From Neobacillus sp. PS3-40 (GTDB lineage: Bacteria > Bacillota > Bacilli > Bacillales > Cytobacillaceae), in assembly GCF_030915485.1 (NCBI RefSeq), contig NZ_CP133266.1, forward strand, positions 4,096,001 to 4,160,000: 64,000 nucleotides of DNA, given 5' to 3'. A program made the translations under genes and the position numbers. The notes under the pieces are model-generated. The model had not been told where the DNA came from. It saw nothing but the letters and a program-made list of their open reading frames with translations, and made no database searches. Shown here one piece after another: positions 27,965-37,770 of the stretch (position 1 is the stretch's first letter; every line of letters starts with the position of its first letter).

Positions 27965-28216
27965 TATTGTTTTAACTTTTGAGAATAAGAAACTCATTTT
28001 AGCTTCACTCTAATCAGTGCTTTGGTAGGGGATACGAAGAAAAGCTAGTATTTGCCCGCATTTTTAAAGTTATTCTTTTCTATTTTTATATAATTTTTTC
28101 CTTTTTTTAGGAATATCGCAAGAAAAACAGAATAAAATAGGGAAATAAAAAATAGCTTCATTTTTTTAATTGAATATGAAAGAGCTATTCAAAATTAAAA
28201 GAGAAGTTGGGGAAAA

Positions 28217-29233
28217 ATGAAAAAGGGTATATGGGTTATTTCAATTGTATTAACTTCTAGTTTAATAGGATTAACTGGATGTTCAGAGAACAAGGTAAAA
28301 GAAAAGGCACTTGAAAAAAAGGTAACTGAATTGCAAAAGCAAGTTGAGCAAGAGAAGAAATCAAAAGAAGCCGATGACAAAGCAAAGAAACAAGCAGAAC
28401 AGAAGCCGATTGTCGTAAATATAGTGGATCCGAATACAAAAAGTTTCGTAAAAAGTTTTGTTCCAAAAGAAATGGGATTTGGAACAAATAATGAAAAATA
28501 TAAACAGGAAATTGAAAAGTGGGCAAAGGACGTAGCAAGGGGAACACAAACTACACCTGGATATGATAAGAGAATGCTCCCTGATAGGATCGGTGTTAAT
28601 GGATTAATTGTAAAAGGAAGTCCTAGAACTATATTGGAGGAGTCGGAGTTGTCTGAAAAGGTACTCCAAGCTTCGGAAAAGGGTGGGGATGTGGAGTTGC
28701 CACTCTATGTGACGCAAAGTGGATATAAACCTGAAGATGCTTCTCATTTAGCTGAAGTAGTGGTCGCTACTTATTCGACTCATTTTAATAGTAGCGTTGT
28801 AGGAAGAGGGAAAAATATTGAACTATCAGCGCAAGCCATTAATAATGTCATTATCGGGACTGGGGATATATTCTCTTTTAATACAACTGTTGGACCGAGT
28901 GACCAAGAACACGGGTATCAAAAAGCGAAAGAAGCTGTAGACGGGAAATTAGTCGATGGAATAGGTGGCGGCATTTGTCAGACATCCTCAACATTGTATA
29001 ATGCCATCGATCAATTAGGCGTTAGTTACGTCGAAAAGCACCATCATTCATTACATGTTGGATATGTTCCAACAGGGAGAGATGCAACGGTATCCTATGG
29101 TGGAGCGGACTTTAGATTTCAAAATACGACAGGTGTGCCATTACTATTAAAAGCAATTGTTAGAGCTGGGACACTGACAGTAGAGGTAAGAACATCGAAA
29201 CTGTATCAAGCCAATATAAAAAAGGGGCTTTAA
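28217..29233 (+). CDS. VanW-family lipoprotein
   Basis: The 338-residue exported lipoprotein has a signal peptide with lipobox GLTGC (about 18-22). A lysine/glutamate-rich coiled coil (about 25-65) is followed by a spacer and a VanW domain (about 185-325) with VGPSDQEHGYQKAKEAV, GGGICQTSSTLYNA and HHHSLHVGYVPTGRDATV. VanW proteins occur in glycopeptide-resistance clusters and in many spore formers; their activity is unknown to me. No van genes are nearby. Confidence 0.87.
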   Translation: MKKGIWVISIVLTSSLIGLTGCSENKVKEKALEKKVTELQKQVEQEKKSKEADDKAKKQAEQKPIVVNIVDPNTKSFVKSFVPKEMGFGTNNEKYKQEIEKWAKDVARGTQTTPGYDKRMLPDRIGVNGLIVKGSPRTILEESELSEKVLQASEKGGDVELPLYVTQSGYKPEDASHLAEVVVATYSTHFNSSVVGRGKNIELSAQAINNVIIGTGDIFSFNTTVGPSDQEHGYQKAKEAVDGKLVDGIGGGICQTSSTLYNAIDQLGVSYVEKHHHSLHVGYVPTGRDATVSYGGADFRFQNTTGVPLLLKAIVRAGTLTVEVRTSKLYQANIKKGL

Positions 29234-29325
29234 GCTATCACGTCAGGAAGTCTGAGTAAAAGTTCCAAAGTAGTTTCAATAGTATAGTGAAATCAAATGG
29301 ATATTCTTATTCAATTTCACTCGTG

Positions 29326-29360
29326 AAAACGCTTGGAAAATCCAAGCGTTTTACTATTTT
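29326..29360 (+). terminator. vanW terminator
   Basis: AAAACGCTTGGA pairs perfectly with TCCAAGCGTTTT around AAA. Confidence 0.85.
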
Positions 29361-29477
29361 TTCCAATTATCAACTAAGATTTCTAATAATAAAAATAATT
29401 ACTTCAAACCTCAAATAAAGAATTAGCATGTATCATCTATGGCCATTTTCTAATACTAAAAAAAGAGGTGATTTTTT

Positions 29478-29663
29478 ATGGGAAAATGGAATGAACAGGC
29501 AGCACCGAATAATAATTTACCAGCGAAAACGATTCGCTCATCAGATCAATTACTGGGAAACCAGGCAGAACATGAATTCTCAGAGGAGCTTTCTGATGGA
29601 GGCGAACGGAACCAAATCATTAAAACGAACGAAAATAATAAAAATAGGAGAAAAAATAAATAA
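29478..29663 (+). CDS. Small Asn-rich hydrophilic protein, hypothetical
   Basis: 61 residues, highly polar, rich in Asn, Glu and Lys, with the basic tail NRRKNK. Its composition is like minor small acid-soluble spore proteins, but I cannot match it to a named one. AGAGGTGA lies upstream of the ATG and a strong terminator follows. A second overlapping frame (29428-29673) is treated as a shadow. Confidence 0.5.
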   Translation: MGKWNEQAAPNNNLPAKTIRSSDQLLGNQAEHEFSEELSDGGERNQIIKTNENNKNRRKNK

Positions 29664-29690
29664 AGCTAACTAGTTAAAAAAACAGTTTGG

Positions 29691-29730
29691 AGCCCTCCCT
29701 TTGCTCGTACCTGGCAAGGGGAGGGCTTTT
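29691..29730 (+). terminator. Strong terminator
   Basis: AGCCCTCCCTTTGC pairs with GCAAGGGGAGGGCT (one G-T pair), followed by TTTTT. Confidence 0.9.
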
Positions 29731-29998
29731 TAAGAAAATTATTTTAAATGAAGACTCATAATTTATATAATGGACACATAATTCCTCAACTCGAAAAATT
29801 GAAAATTAATAAACAAAAATGAAGTCATTTTTGATAGAATGATATAAGTTGATTTTTTTAGAAGTCCTCTGCCCATATGGGGGAGTTTCTTTTGTATTGG
29901 CTAGAATCTTCGCGGAACCGTTGCTATTCCTAAACTAAACGTGTTGGATACACAGCCAGTAAAATCTACATCGTGAACTTGAACTAGGGGGATTACTA
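29731..29998. other. Intergenic region upstream of the alaR-like gene
   Basis: It is AT-rich, with a small GC-rich hairpin (CTCTGCCCATATGGGGGAG) near 29868-29886. It should hold the promoter of the regulator-transaminase pair, and Lrp-type autoregulation would act here. No gene was seen. Confidence 0.35.
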
Positions 29999-30499
29999 AT
30001 GCATTTAAATGGTCAAGAATTGGAAGTACTGCGGATTATTGAAAAAAACAGCCGAATCGAATTGCAGGATTTGGCTAAAATGACGAATCTATCAGAAGAA
30101 GAAATTGGCACGACTTTAAAGAAGTTAGAAGAAATGCGTGTGATTGTTCGCTATTCCACAATTATTAACTGGGCAAAAGTAGATGAACAACAAGGGGTTA
30201 CGGCAATGATTGATGTAAAGGTAACCCCGAAACGAGGTGTTGGTTTTGAAGAGGTTGCCAAAGGAATTTACCGGTTTAAAGAGGTGAATTCTGTTTACTT
30301 AATGTCTGGTGCCTATGATTTATCGGTTATTGTGGAAGGTCGTACCATGAATGAAATTGCTACGTTCATATCTGAAAAGTTATCTACATTGGACTCCGTC
30401 GTTTCAACAACCACTCATTTCATTTTGAAAAAGTATAAACATGATGGCACTGTTTTTGACGAAACTGAAGATGATAAACGGATTGTGGTGTCCCCATGA
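29999..30499 (+). CDS. alaR: Lrp/AsnC-family regulator (AlaR-like)
   Basis: 166 residues. An N-terminal winged helix-turn-helix (about 5-55; IELQDLAKMTNLSEEEIGTTL) and a C-terminal RAM ligand-binding domain (about 70-150; VYLMSGAYDLSVIVEGRT). The partner is fixed by a 4-nt overlap with the transaminase gene, the same pair as B. subtilis yugG-yugH, where YugG (AlaR) controls alanine synthesis. Assignment of the symbol rests on this arrangement. The ATG follows GGGGG. Confidence 0.78.
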   Translation: MHLNGQELEVLRIIEKNSRIELQDLAKMTNLSEEEIGTTLKKLEEMRVIVRYSTIINWAKVDEQQGVTAMIDVKVTPKRGVGFEEVAKGIYRFKEVNSVYLMSGAYDLSVIVEGRTMNEIATFISEKLSTLDSVVSTTTHFILKKYKHDGTVFDETEDDKRIVVSP

Positions 30500-31656
30500 T
30501 TAAAACTTCCTTCGTATCAAAAACGGTTCAAGACTTAAAGCCATCTGGAATTCGGCGCTTTTTTGACCTTGCTGCAAATATGAAAGGAGTTATTTCGCTC
30601 GGTGTAGGGGAGCCGGATTTTGTAACATCATGGTCGGTTAGGGAAGCGGCCATTCATTCATTGGAACAAGGTTATACTACTTATACGGCAAATGCAGGTA
30701 TGCTTGAGTTAAGAACTGAGATTTCCCGCTATATGGAAAGACAATTTCATATTTCATATAACCCAAACGATCAAATTATTGTAACAGTCGGTGCAAGTCA
30801 GGCCCTTGATATAGCACTGAGAGCCATTTTGAATCCCGGAGAAGAAGTGATTGTCGTTGAGCCATGTTTTGTTGCTTATGCTCCTTTAGTGACGCTTGCG
30901 GGAGGAAATCCAGTGACTGTTCAAACGTTAAAGGAAAATGATTTTAAGTTATTACCTGAACAATTGGAGGCAGCGATTACACCGAAAACAAAAGCTTTGC
31001 TTATCTGCTCTCCTAATAATCCAACTGGAACACAGTTGGGAAAAGAAGATCTTGTGAAAATTGCAGAAATTGTGAAAAAACATGACTTGCTTATTATTTC
31101 TGATGAAATTTATGCTGAGCTTGCTTATGATGAGAAATTCACTTCCTTTGCAGCGATCGATGGACTAATAGAACGAACGATTGTCATAAATGGATTTTCC
31201 AAGGCTTTTGCGATGACTGGATGGCGCTTAGGGTATGTATGTGCACCAAAGGAAATTTCTGAAGCAATGTTTAAAATCCATCAATATGCGATGATGTGCG
31301 CATCAACGATGGCGCAACATGCTGGAATCGAAGCATTGAAGAATTGTATGTCAGATGTAGAAGAGATGAGACAAAGCTACCGGAGAAGAAGGAATTATAT
31401 CGTTAACTCATTCAATGAAATGGGTCTTACCTGTCATAATCCCGGCGGTGCCTTTTATGCATTTCCATCCATAACGAAAACAGGTTTAACCTCACAGGAA
31501 TTTGCTGAAAAACTTTTAATAGAAGAACGTGTTGCAGTTGTTCCAGGAGATGTGTTTGGGGAAAGTGGAGAAGGCCATATTCGCTGTTCATATGCATCAT
31601 CAATAGAACAACTAAAAGAAGCCATTAAAAGAATTGAACGGTTTATAAACAACTAA
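30496..31656 (+). CDS. alaT: PLP-dependent aminotransferase, alanine transaminase-like
   Basis: 386-residue class I/II aminotransferase. The PLP lysine is in INGFSKAFAMTGWRLGY (about 229-245). SPNNPTG and DEIYAELAYD are also present, together with the opening SGIRRFFDLAANMKGVISLG of the YugH/PatA-like group. It likely makes alanine from pyruvate and glutamate, coupled to the upstream regulator by ATGA overlap. PatA-type specificity (lysine/diaminopimelate pathway) is an alternative. Confidence 0.82.
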   Translation: MIKTSFVSKTVQDLKPSGIRRFFDLAANMKGVISLGVGEPDFVTSWSVREAAIHSLEQGYTTYTANAGMLELRTEISRYMERQFHISYNPNDQIIVTVGASQALDIALRAILNPGEEVIVVEPCFVAYAPLVTLAGGNPVTVQTLKENDFKLLPEQLEAAITPKTKALLICSPNNPTGTQLGKEDLVKIAEIVKKHDLLIISDEIYAELAYDEKFTSFAAIDGLIERTIVINGFSKAFAMTGWRLGYVCAPKEISEAMFKIHQYAMMCASTMAQHAGIEALKNCMSDVEEMRQSYRRRRNYIVNSFNEMGLTCHNPGGAFYAFPSITKTGLTSQEFAEKLLIEERVAVVPGDVFGESGEGHIRCSYASSIEQLKEAIKRIERFINN

Positions 31657-31657
31657 G

Positions 31658-31699
31658 TGCCAGGAACCATCCAGTATTTGGATGGTTCCTGGCATTTTC
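31658..31699. terminator. Bidirectional terminator, REP-like hairpin
   Basis: TGCCAGGAACCATCC pairs with GGATGGTTCCTGGCA around a 7-nt loop, and T-rich sequence follows. It serves alaT and rocR. Similar to the hairpin at 9058. Confidence 0.85.
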
Positions 31700-31709
31700 C
31701 TTATTTTTC

Positions 31710-33125
31710 TTAAATACTGATATGTAATTTCTTCATTCGATATTGCAAACTTTGCCTGCTTAGTCCTAGAAATTTGGCAGTTCGGGAAATATTGGAATGA
31801 TTATTTTTCAATACATGCTCAATATAGGTTTTTTCAAATCGCTCCATTTGATCCTTTAAGGGAGTAGCAACGTCTGCGCTCTCATTTATGAATGATTCAA
31901 CAGATGAAATCGGGATCATCCGCTCTTTCATCTGTATTTTGTTACGATATTGGAAAGGCAAATGTGAGTACATGATTTCTTCTTCGTCCATTATTATATT
32001 CATTGCTGCTTCAATAATATGTTCAAGCTCACGGACATTTCCAAACCATTCATATTCTTGGAAGGAATGCATAACATCATCACGCAATCCTTTCACATTC
32101 ATTTGGAATAATTCATTATACTTTTTGATGAAATCCTGAACAAGTAATGGAATATCTTCTTTTCTATCCCTAAGCGGTGGAATAAAGATGGACACTACTC
32201 CAAGACGATAATATAAATCTTTACGCAAATGATTATTGGCAATAGCGTCAATAGGATCTTCATTTATATTGGCGATGACACGCACATCTACAGGCGTATC
32301 CTTCGTATCACCGATTCGTCTTATTGTTTTTTCCTGAAGAACCCTAAGTAACTTGGCTTGAAGAGTTAAATTAAGAGAATTAATCTCATCGAGTAAAAGT
32401 GTTCCCCCCTCAGCTTGTTCGAATAAACCAGGGTGGTCAACTGCACCAGTAAAAGCACCACGTTTTGTCCCGAACAGGAGGCCTTCTATTAAATTATCAG
32501 GAAGAGCTGCACAATTTTGGGATATAAATGGTTTTGTCATCCGATTGCTAGCATTATGAATACTTTGGGCAAAAAGCTCCTTCCCTGTCCCAGTCTCCCC
32601 AACAATTAATACATAGGAAGAAGTACGGGAGGCACGCTTAGCATTCTCAATCACTTCCAGGACAGATCGACTCGTTCCAGTAATACTGTCAAAGGTATAT
32701 TTCGGGGCACCCTTACTATTCATATTTCCTTTCATTAGCCGCTCCAATTTCGTAACATCATTGGCAATTTCAACGGCCCCACTAATTTTATTTTTCACAA
32801 GGATAGGGAAGGTATTATTAATGGTCGTTACTTCATGGCCTTTATTATTAAAATAGGTTTGTTTGACATTACTAGTCTCTTTTCCTTCTTGTAAGGCTTT
32901 TACTAGAGTACTTGCTTGATCGTCTTTAAACATGAACACATCTAGTAAGTTTTTATTCATGACATCTAAGCTGTCCATTGACTCCATTTGCATCATTTTC
33001 TTGTTATAGATAATTGTCTTGCCAGTTTCATCCACAGCATGGACACCCACATCAACCTCGTCCAGTATTCGTTCATATATACGGTTTATGTATTGTAACT
33101 CATGAATTTCTTTGGAATGCTCCAT
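31710..33125 (-). CDS. rocR: Sigma-54-dependent activator of arginine catabolism (RocR)
   Basis: 471 residues: an N-terminal PAS sensor (about 14-125), a central AAA+ domain (about 145-385) with Walker A GETGTGKE (176-183), the sigma-54 contact loop GAFTGA (223-228) and Walker B TLLLDE, and a C-terminal Fis-type helix-turn-helix (SRTAKFLGLSRQSLQYRM). It lies divergent from rocD, whose region has -24/-12 promoters and repeated TGCAAAAT sites. In B. subtilis RocR responds to ornithine/citrulline and activates roc operons. It has an AGGGAGAAGG Shine-Dalgarno sequence. Confidence 0.92.
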   Translation of the reverse strand: MEHSKEIHELQYINRIYERILDEVDVGVHAVDETGKTIIYNKKMMQMESMDSLDVMNKNLLDVFMFKDDQASTLVKALQEGKETSNVKQTYFNNKGHEVTTINNTFPILVKNKISGAVEIANDVTKLERLMKGNMNSKGAPKYTFDSITGTSRSVLEVIENAKRASRTSSYVLIVGETGTGKELFAQSIHNASNRMTKPFISQNCAALPDNLIEGLLFGTKRGAFTGAVDHPGLFEQAEGGTLLLDEINSLNLTLQAKLLRVLQEKTIRRIGDTKDTPVDVRVIANINEDPIDAIANNHLRKDLYYRLGVVSIFIPPLRDRKEDIPLLVQDFIKKYNELFQMNVKGLRDDVMHSFQEYEWFGNVRELEHIIEAAMNIIMDEEEIMYSHLPFQYRNKIQMKERMIPISSVESFINESADVATPLKDQMERFEKTYIEHVLKNNHSNISRTAKFLGLSRQSLQYRMKKLHISI

Positions 33126-33189
33126 TTTGCTATCCTTCTCCCTAGTACACTATTGATTCATATCTATTTAATCAAATAATCTTCGTTAC

Positions 33190-33240
33190 TGCAAAATATT
33201 TTTGCGTTTATAGAAAGAAATAAATAAATTTGCGCAAAAT
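33190..33240. promoter_or_regulatory. Candidate RocR upstream activating sites for rocD
   Basis: TGCAAAATATTTTTGC (33190-33205) and ATTTGCGCAAAAT (33228-33240) are inverted repeats sharing the TGCAAAAT half-site. They lie about 60-110 bp above a sigma-54 promoter, the expected place for an activator. The sites are inferred from position and similarity to the roc operator pattern. Confidence 0.65.
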
Positions 33241-33299
33241 TTTTTAAAATAAAGTATTCGAAATCGAGAAATTACCGCAAAAAATAGAGATTCCTAGAG

Positions 33300-33317
33300 T
33301 TGGCATGGAAATTGCAT
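33300..33317 (+). promoter_or_regulatory. Sigma-54 promoter of rocD-rocG
   Basis: TTGGCATGGAAATTGCAT matches the -24/-12 consensus TTGGCAC-N5-TTGCA with a single difference. It lies 84 bp before the rocD start. Confidence 0.88.
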
Positions 33318-33400
33318 ATTATTTTATTAGTGTGAACTATCTATGAAAAATAGTTATGTAAGAAGAATTAGCCGAAATGAAACAAAGGGGGAAAAATGAC

Positions 33401-34603
33401 ATGACAGTAGTAACAACCAATTCAGAAAAAATTATGGAACAAACGAAAAAATTTGGTGCGAATAATTATCATCCACTTTCAATTGTGATCGCAAAGGCTG
33501 AAGGAGTTTGGGTGGAGAGCCCAGAGGGTGATCGCTATATGGATATGCTAAGTGCCTATTCAGCTGTTAACCAAGGACATCGTCATCCAAAAATTATTCA
33601 AGCATTGAAAGACCAGGCAGATCGGGTTACGCTTACTTCCCGCGCCTTTCATAATGATCAGTTAGGACCATGGTACGAGAAAATTTGTAAACTAACGAAT
33701 AAAGAAATGGCCCTTCCGATGAATACTGGTGCGGAAGCAGTTGAAACTGCCTTCAAAACAGCAAGAAGATGGGGCTATGATGTAAAGGGGATTGCTGAAA
33801 ATCAAGCAGAAATCATCGCATGTACAGGTAACTTCCACGGCCGGACGATGGGTGCGGTTTCCCTATCATCTGATCCTGAATATAAACGAGGATTTGGACC
33901 AATGTTACCTGGAATTAAATTAATTCCATATGGGGACATCGAAGCGTTAAAAGAAGCGATTACACCGAACACAGCTGCTTTCTTATTGGAGCCTATCCAA
34001 GGAGAAGCTGGAATTATTATACCTCCAGAAGGATTTTTAAAAGAAGCTTCTACTCTGTGTAAAGAACAAAAAGTGCTGTTCATAGCAGATGAGATTCAAG
34101 TAGGTTTGGCTCGTACTGGAAGAATGTTTGCTTGTGATTGGGAAGATGTAGAACCAGATATGTTTATTTTAGGAAAAGCACTTGGTGGAGGAGTATTCCC
34201 AATATCATGTGTTGTAGCAAATGCAGATATATTAGGAGTGTTTAATCCAGGTTCGCACGGCTCAACCTTTGGAGGGAACCCGCTTGCTTGCGCAGTATCC
34301 CTTGCTGCATTAGAAGTGATTGAAGAAGAAAAACTTGCTGAAAGGTCACTTGAATTAGGAAATTACTTCCTTGAACAATTAAAGACCATTAACAATCCTA
34401 TGATTAAAGAAGTGAGAGGAAAGGGATTATTTATTGGTGTTGAGCTTACAGAATCAGCTAGACCATATTGTGAGAAATTAAAAGAAGAAGGATTATTATG
34501 TAAAGAAACACATGATTCCGTTATCCGTTTTGCACCACCACTCATCATTTCGAAGGAAGAAATAGATTGGGCGATTGAGAAAATTTTAAAAGTATTAGCT
34601 TAA
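33401..34603 (+). CDS. rocD: Ornithine aminotransferase
   Basis: It moves the delta-amino group of ornithine to 2-oxoglutarate, giving glutamate semialdehyde (pyrroline-5-carboxylate). 400 residues, class III PLP aminotransferase. The family signature includes [20 protein letters not shown], the PLP lysine in [14 protein letters not shown], and [20 protein letters not shown] chose ATG 33401 behind AAAGGGGG; a longer frame from 33377 is less likely. It is first gene of a sigma-54-controlled unit with rocG. Confidence 0.95.
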   Translation: MTVVTTNSEKIMEQTKKFGANNYHPLSIVIAKAEGVWVESPEGDRYMDMLSAYSAVNQGHRHPKIIQALKDQADRVTLTSRAFHNDQLGPWYEKICKLTNKEMALPMNTGAEAVETAFKTARRWGYDVKGIAENQAEIIACTGNFHGRTMGAVSLSSDPEYKRGFGPMLPGIKLIPYGDIEALKEAITPNTAAFLLEPIQGEAGIIIPPEGFLKEASTLCKEQKVLFIADEIQVGLARTGRMFACDWEDVEPDMFILGKALGGGVFPISCVVANADILGVFNPGSHGSTFGGNPLACAVSLAALEVIEEEKLAERSLELGNYFLEQLKTINNPMIKEVRGKGLFIGVELTESARPYCEKLKEEGLLCKETHDSVIRFAPPLIISKEEIDWAIEKILKVLA

Positions 34604-34644
34604 GAGATCTTTTCATACTCCATTAAACTATTGAGGTGTTGGCG

Positions 34645-35925
34645 GTGTCTGTAAACAGTGTGGTAAATAGTGTAATAGAAGAACAAGAATCATTAAATTT
34701 GTTTTCTTCTACTCAAAAGGTTATCCAAATAGCATTGAAAAAATTAGGTTATTCAAACGAAATGTATGAATTACTAAAAGCTCCTTTGCGTATATTGACG
34801 GTAAGAATTCCAATTAGAATGGATGACGGTTCAATTCGAATTTTTACTGGTTACCGGTCTCAGCATAATGATGCGGTAGGGCCTACAAAAGGTGGGGTGC
34901 GTTTTCATCCAGAAGTGAACGAAGAGGAAGTAAAAGCCTTATCAATTTGGATGAGCCTTAAATGTGGTATTACAAATCTTCCATACGGTGGAGGAAAAGG
35001 TGGAATCATTTGCAATCCACGGGAAATGTCTTTTAGAGAGCTTGAGAATTTAAGTCGTGGATATGTTCGTGCGATTAGCCAAATTGTTGGACCTACAAAA
35101 GATATCCCAGCACCAGATGTTTATACGAATTCGCAAATAATGGCATGGATGATGGATGAGTATAGCCAAATACGCGAGTTTGACTCACCGGGATTTATCA
35201 CTGGTAAACCAATTGTTCTAGGTGGATCCCAAGGTCGAGAAACTGCAACAGCACGTGGGGTAACGATTTGTATCGGAGAAGCGGTCAAGAAGAAAGGGAT
35301 CGATTTAAAAGGTGCACGTGTTGTCATTCAAGGATTTGGAAATGCAGGAAGTTATCTAGCCAAATTTATGCATGATGCAGGGGCAAGGGTTGTTGGAGTT
35401 TCTGATGTATATGGAGGAATTTATGATCCAAACGGTCTAGATATCAACAATTTGCTTGATCGAAGGGATAGCTTTGGAACATTTTCTCAACAATTTCAAC
35501 ATACAATTACGAATGAGGAACTGCTTGAACTAGATTGTGATATTCTTGTTCCAGCTGCAATCTCAAACCAGATTACTGCTAAGAATGCTCATAAAATTAA
35601 GGCGAAAATTATTGTAGAAGCTGCCAATGGACCGACAACTATTGAGGCAACAAATATTTTAACAGAACAAGGAACCTTACTTATTCCTGATATTCTAGCA
35701 AGCTCAGGCGGTGTAACTGTATCTTATTTTGAATGGGTGCAAAATAACCAAGGTTACTATTGGTCCGAGGAAGAAGTGGAACAGAAATTAGCAAAAGTCA
35801 TGATTGATTCATTTGATAATATATACGAAACTGCTCACTCACATAAAGTAGATATGCGTTTAGCTGCATATATGGTAGGAATAAAAAGAATGGCAGAAGC
35901 CTCACATTACCGGGGCTGGGTTTAA
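34645..35925 (+). CDS. rocG: NAD-dependent glutamate dehydrogenase (catabolic)
   Basis: It oxidises glutamate to 2-oxoglutarate and ammonia. 426 residues, very close in remembered sequence to B. subtilis RocG: FTGYRSQHNDAVGPTKGGVRFHP with active-site PYGGGKGGI, APDVYTNSQIMAWMMDEY, and the C-terminal MRLAAYMVGIKRMAEAS. The GTG at 34645 is six bases after GAGGTG; an earlier GTG at 34636 overlaps that sequence. It lies 41 bp after rocD and probably shares its transcript, unlike B. subtilis, where rocG is separate. Confidence 0.93.
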   Translation: MSVNSVVNSVIEEQESLNLFSSTQKVIQIALKKLGYSNEMYELLKAPLRILTVRIPIRMDDGSIRIFTGYRSQHNDAVGPTKGGVRFHPEVNEEEVKALSIWMSLKCGITNLPYGGGKGGIICNPREMSFRELENLSRGYVRAISQIVGPTKDIPAPDVYTNSQIMAWMMDEYSQIREFDSPGFITGKPIVLGGSQGRETATARGVTICIGEAVKKKGIDLKGARVVIQGFGNAGSYLAKFMHDAGARVVGVSDVYGGIYDPNGLDINNLLDRRDSFGTFSQQFQHTITNEELLELDCDILVPAAISNQITAKNAHKIKAKIIVEAANGPTTIEATNILTEQGTLLIPDILASSGGVTVSYFEWVQNNQGYYWSEEEVEQKLAKVMIDSFDNIYETAHSHKVDMRLAAYMVGIKRMAEASHYRGWV

Positions 35926-35944
35926 AAGAAATTTTTTAGCATTA

Positions 35945-35979
35945 TGCTCTTTCCGCTTTTGGGGAAGGGCATTTTTTTT
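35945..35979 (+). terminator. rocDG terminator
   Basis: TGCTCTTTCC pairs imperfectly with GGGAAGGGCA, followed by eight T. Confidence 0.7.
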
Positions 35980-36017
35980 GCACCTACAATGCAAAATTTT
36001 TAATTACTATGCAAAAT
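35976..36017. promoter_or_regulatory. Candidate RocR upstream activating sites for the permease
   Basis: TTTTGCA (35976-35982) and TGCAAAA (35990-35996) face each other, and ATGCAAAAT is repeated directly at 35989 and 36009. The same half-site is used upstream of rocD. They lie 50-90 bp above a sigma-54 promoter. Confidence 0.65.
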
Positions 36018-36065
36018 AAATAGGCACTAGGTGTTCGAAAATACCGAAAAATTAGATATTTTCTA

Positions 36066-36082
36066 TTGGCACGGAAATTGCA
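36066..36082 (+). promoter_or_regulatory. Sigma-54 promoter of the permease gene
   Basis: TTGGCACGGAAATTGCA is a perfect match to the -24/-12 consensus. It leaves a leader of about 145 nt before the permease start. Confidence 0.92.
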
Positions 36083-36238
36083 TATTAATTAAATGAAAAT
36101 AAAGATAATTTAGAGAGATTTGATTATTGTGATATATTCAATATCAAGATCTCACTATAGTTTCAACTATTTTCATGGAATTATTTTTATTATTGAGTGG
36201 AAGCGCATTCATTTCAAGGGGATGAAAGGGGATTTTTT

Positions 36239-37678
36239 ATGCAAACACAAGAAAACAGCACAAATGAATTAAGAAGAACCATGAAGACGAGACACTTATT
36301 TATGATCTCTCTTGGTGGGGTAATCGGATCGGGCTTATTTTTAGGGACAGGTTATACGATAAATCAAGCAGGCCCAATTGGAGCTATTCTCTCATTTATC
36401 GTCGGTGGGTTAATCATGTATTTAACGATGCTCTGTCTTGGAGAACTATCTGTTGCCATGCCGGTTTCCGGCTCGTTTCAAACATATACGACTAAATTTA
36501 TTGGACCAGCAACAGGATTTACACTTGGTTGGCTCTATTGGCTAGGGTGGGCTGTTACAGTTGCCTTAGAATTTCTATCGTCTGGTCAACTTATGCAAAG
36601 ATGGTTTCCACACTCACCTGTTTGGATGTGGTGTGCAATTTTTGCCCTTCTCTTATTTACATTAAACGCTCTTTCTGCTCGTGCATTTGGAGAAGCTGAA
36701 TTTTGGTTTGCAAGTATTAAAGTTGTTGCAATTATCCTGTTTATATTCTTGGGTGCTGGTGCTCTTTTTGGGGTAATTCATATGGGCGGGGGACAAAAAG
36801 CACCGTTTTTCTCTAATTATGTTGCCAACGGGGTTTTCCCACATGGAATTACAGCGTTACTAATTACGATGATTACGGTTAACTTTTCGTTTCAGGGTAC
36901 AGAATTAATTGGTATTGCTGCAGGTGAAAGTGAAGATCCTGAAAAAACTATTCCTAGATCCATCAAACAAACAGTTTGGCGTACCCTTTTCTTCTTCGTT
37001 TTAGCTGTAGCTGTGTTAGCAGGTTTAATTCCAGCAGAAAAAGCTGGTGTTGTAGAAAGCCCATTTGTAGTTGTATTCGATAGCATCGGGATCCCTTATG
37101 CTGCTGATATTATGAATTTTGTTATCTTGACTGCATTACTTTCGGTTGCAAACTCTGGCTTATATGCTGCAACTAGAATGCTATATGCTCTTTCAAAAGA
37201 GAAAATGGCTAGTCAAGTACTTGCCAAAGTTAGTAAAAGAGGTGTTCCATTTAATGCCTTGCTTATTACATTAGGAGTTGCTTTATTATCATTACTTTCA
37301 AGTGTTTTTGCTGAAAAAACAGTGTTTGTATGGCTACTCTCCATTGCTGGCTTAGGCGCACAAGTAGGTTGGATTTCCATTACAGCATCGCAAATTGCTT
37401 TCCGTAGAAAGTTCCTTCGACAAGGCGGAAAAGTGGAAGACCTAAAATTCAAAACTCCTTTTTATCCAATTCTACCAATCGTAGGATTAACGTTAAACTG
37501 TGTCGTACTTATTAGTCTAGCATTTGACTCCGAGCAACGTATGGCACTTTATTGTGGAGTTCCATTTGCAGTTGCATGCTACATCATATACCATCTCAAA
37601 GTCAAAAAACATCATGAGCAACTAAAATCAAACGAACAAGAGCTACAATTATACTCAAATAAAAAAATGGTGATTTAG
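36239..37678 (+). CDS. rocE: Amino-acid permease, RocE-like
   Basis: Imports arginine/ornithine or a related amino acid across the membrane. 479 residues, APC superfamily, 12 helices. The opening [21 protein letters not shown] and the [21 protein letters not shown] loop are typical of RocE/RocC; the two cannot be told apart here. The ATG follows AAAGGGGA. Control by a consensus sigma-54 promoter and RocR-type sites supports a role in arginine catabolism. Confidence 0.88.
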   Translation: MQTQENSTNELRRTMKTRHLFMISLGGVIGSGLFLGTGYTINQAGPIGAILSFIVGGLIMYLTMLCLGELSVAMPVSGSFQTYTTKFIGPATGFTLGWLYWLGWAVTVALEFLSSGQLMQRWFPHSPVWMWCAIFALLLFTLNALSARAFGEAEFWFASIKVVAIILFIFLGAGALFGVIHMGGGQKAPFFSNYVANGVFPHGITALLITMITVNFSFQGTELIGIAAGESEDPEKTIPRSIKQTVWRTLFFFVLAVAVLAGLIPAEKAGVVESPFVVVFDSIGIPYAADIMNFVILTALLSVANSGLYAATRMLYALSKEKMASQVLAKVSKRGVPFNALLITLGVALLSLLSSVFAEKTVFVWLLSIAGLGAQVGWISITASQIAFRRKFLRQGGKVEDLKFKTPFYPILPIVGLTLNCVVLISLAFDSEQRMALYCGVPFAVACYIIYHLKVKKHHEQLKSNEQELQLYSNKKMVI

Positions 37679-37717
37679 GATGTAATTGTCATAATTGGTT
37701 TTATGAATATTAATAGG

Positions 37718-37752
37718 AAAGACAGTGGGGTTTGATACCTCACTGTCTTTTG
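37718..37752 (+). terminator. Permease gene terminator
   Basis: AAAGACAGTGGGGT pairs with ACCTCACTGTCTTT, then TT. Confidence 0.8.
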
Positions 37753-37770
37753 AAGTTTAAAGTTTCTTGA

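Noticed and set aside
29428-29673. 81-codon frame overlapping the small gene at 29478
   Set aside because: The start has no good ribosome site, whereas the overlapping frame at 29478 has AGAGGTGA at the right distance.
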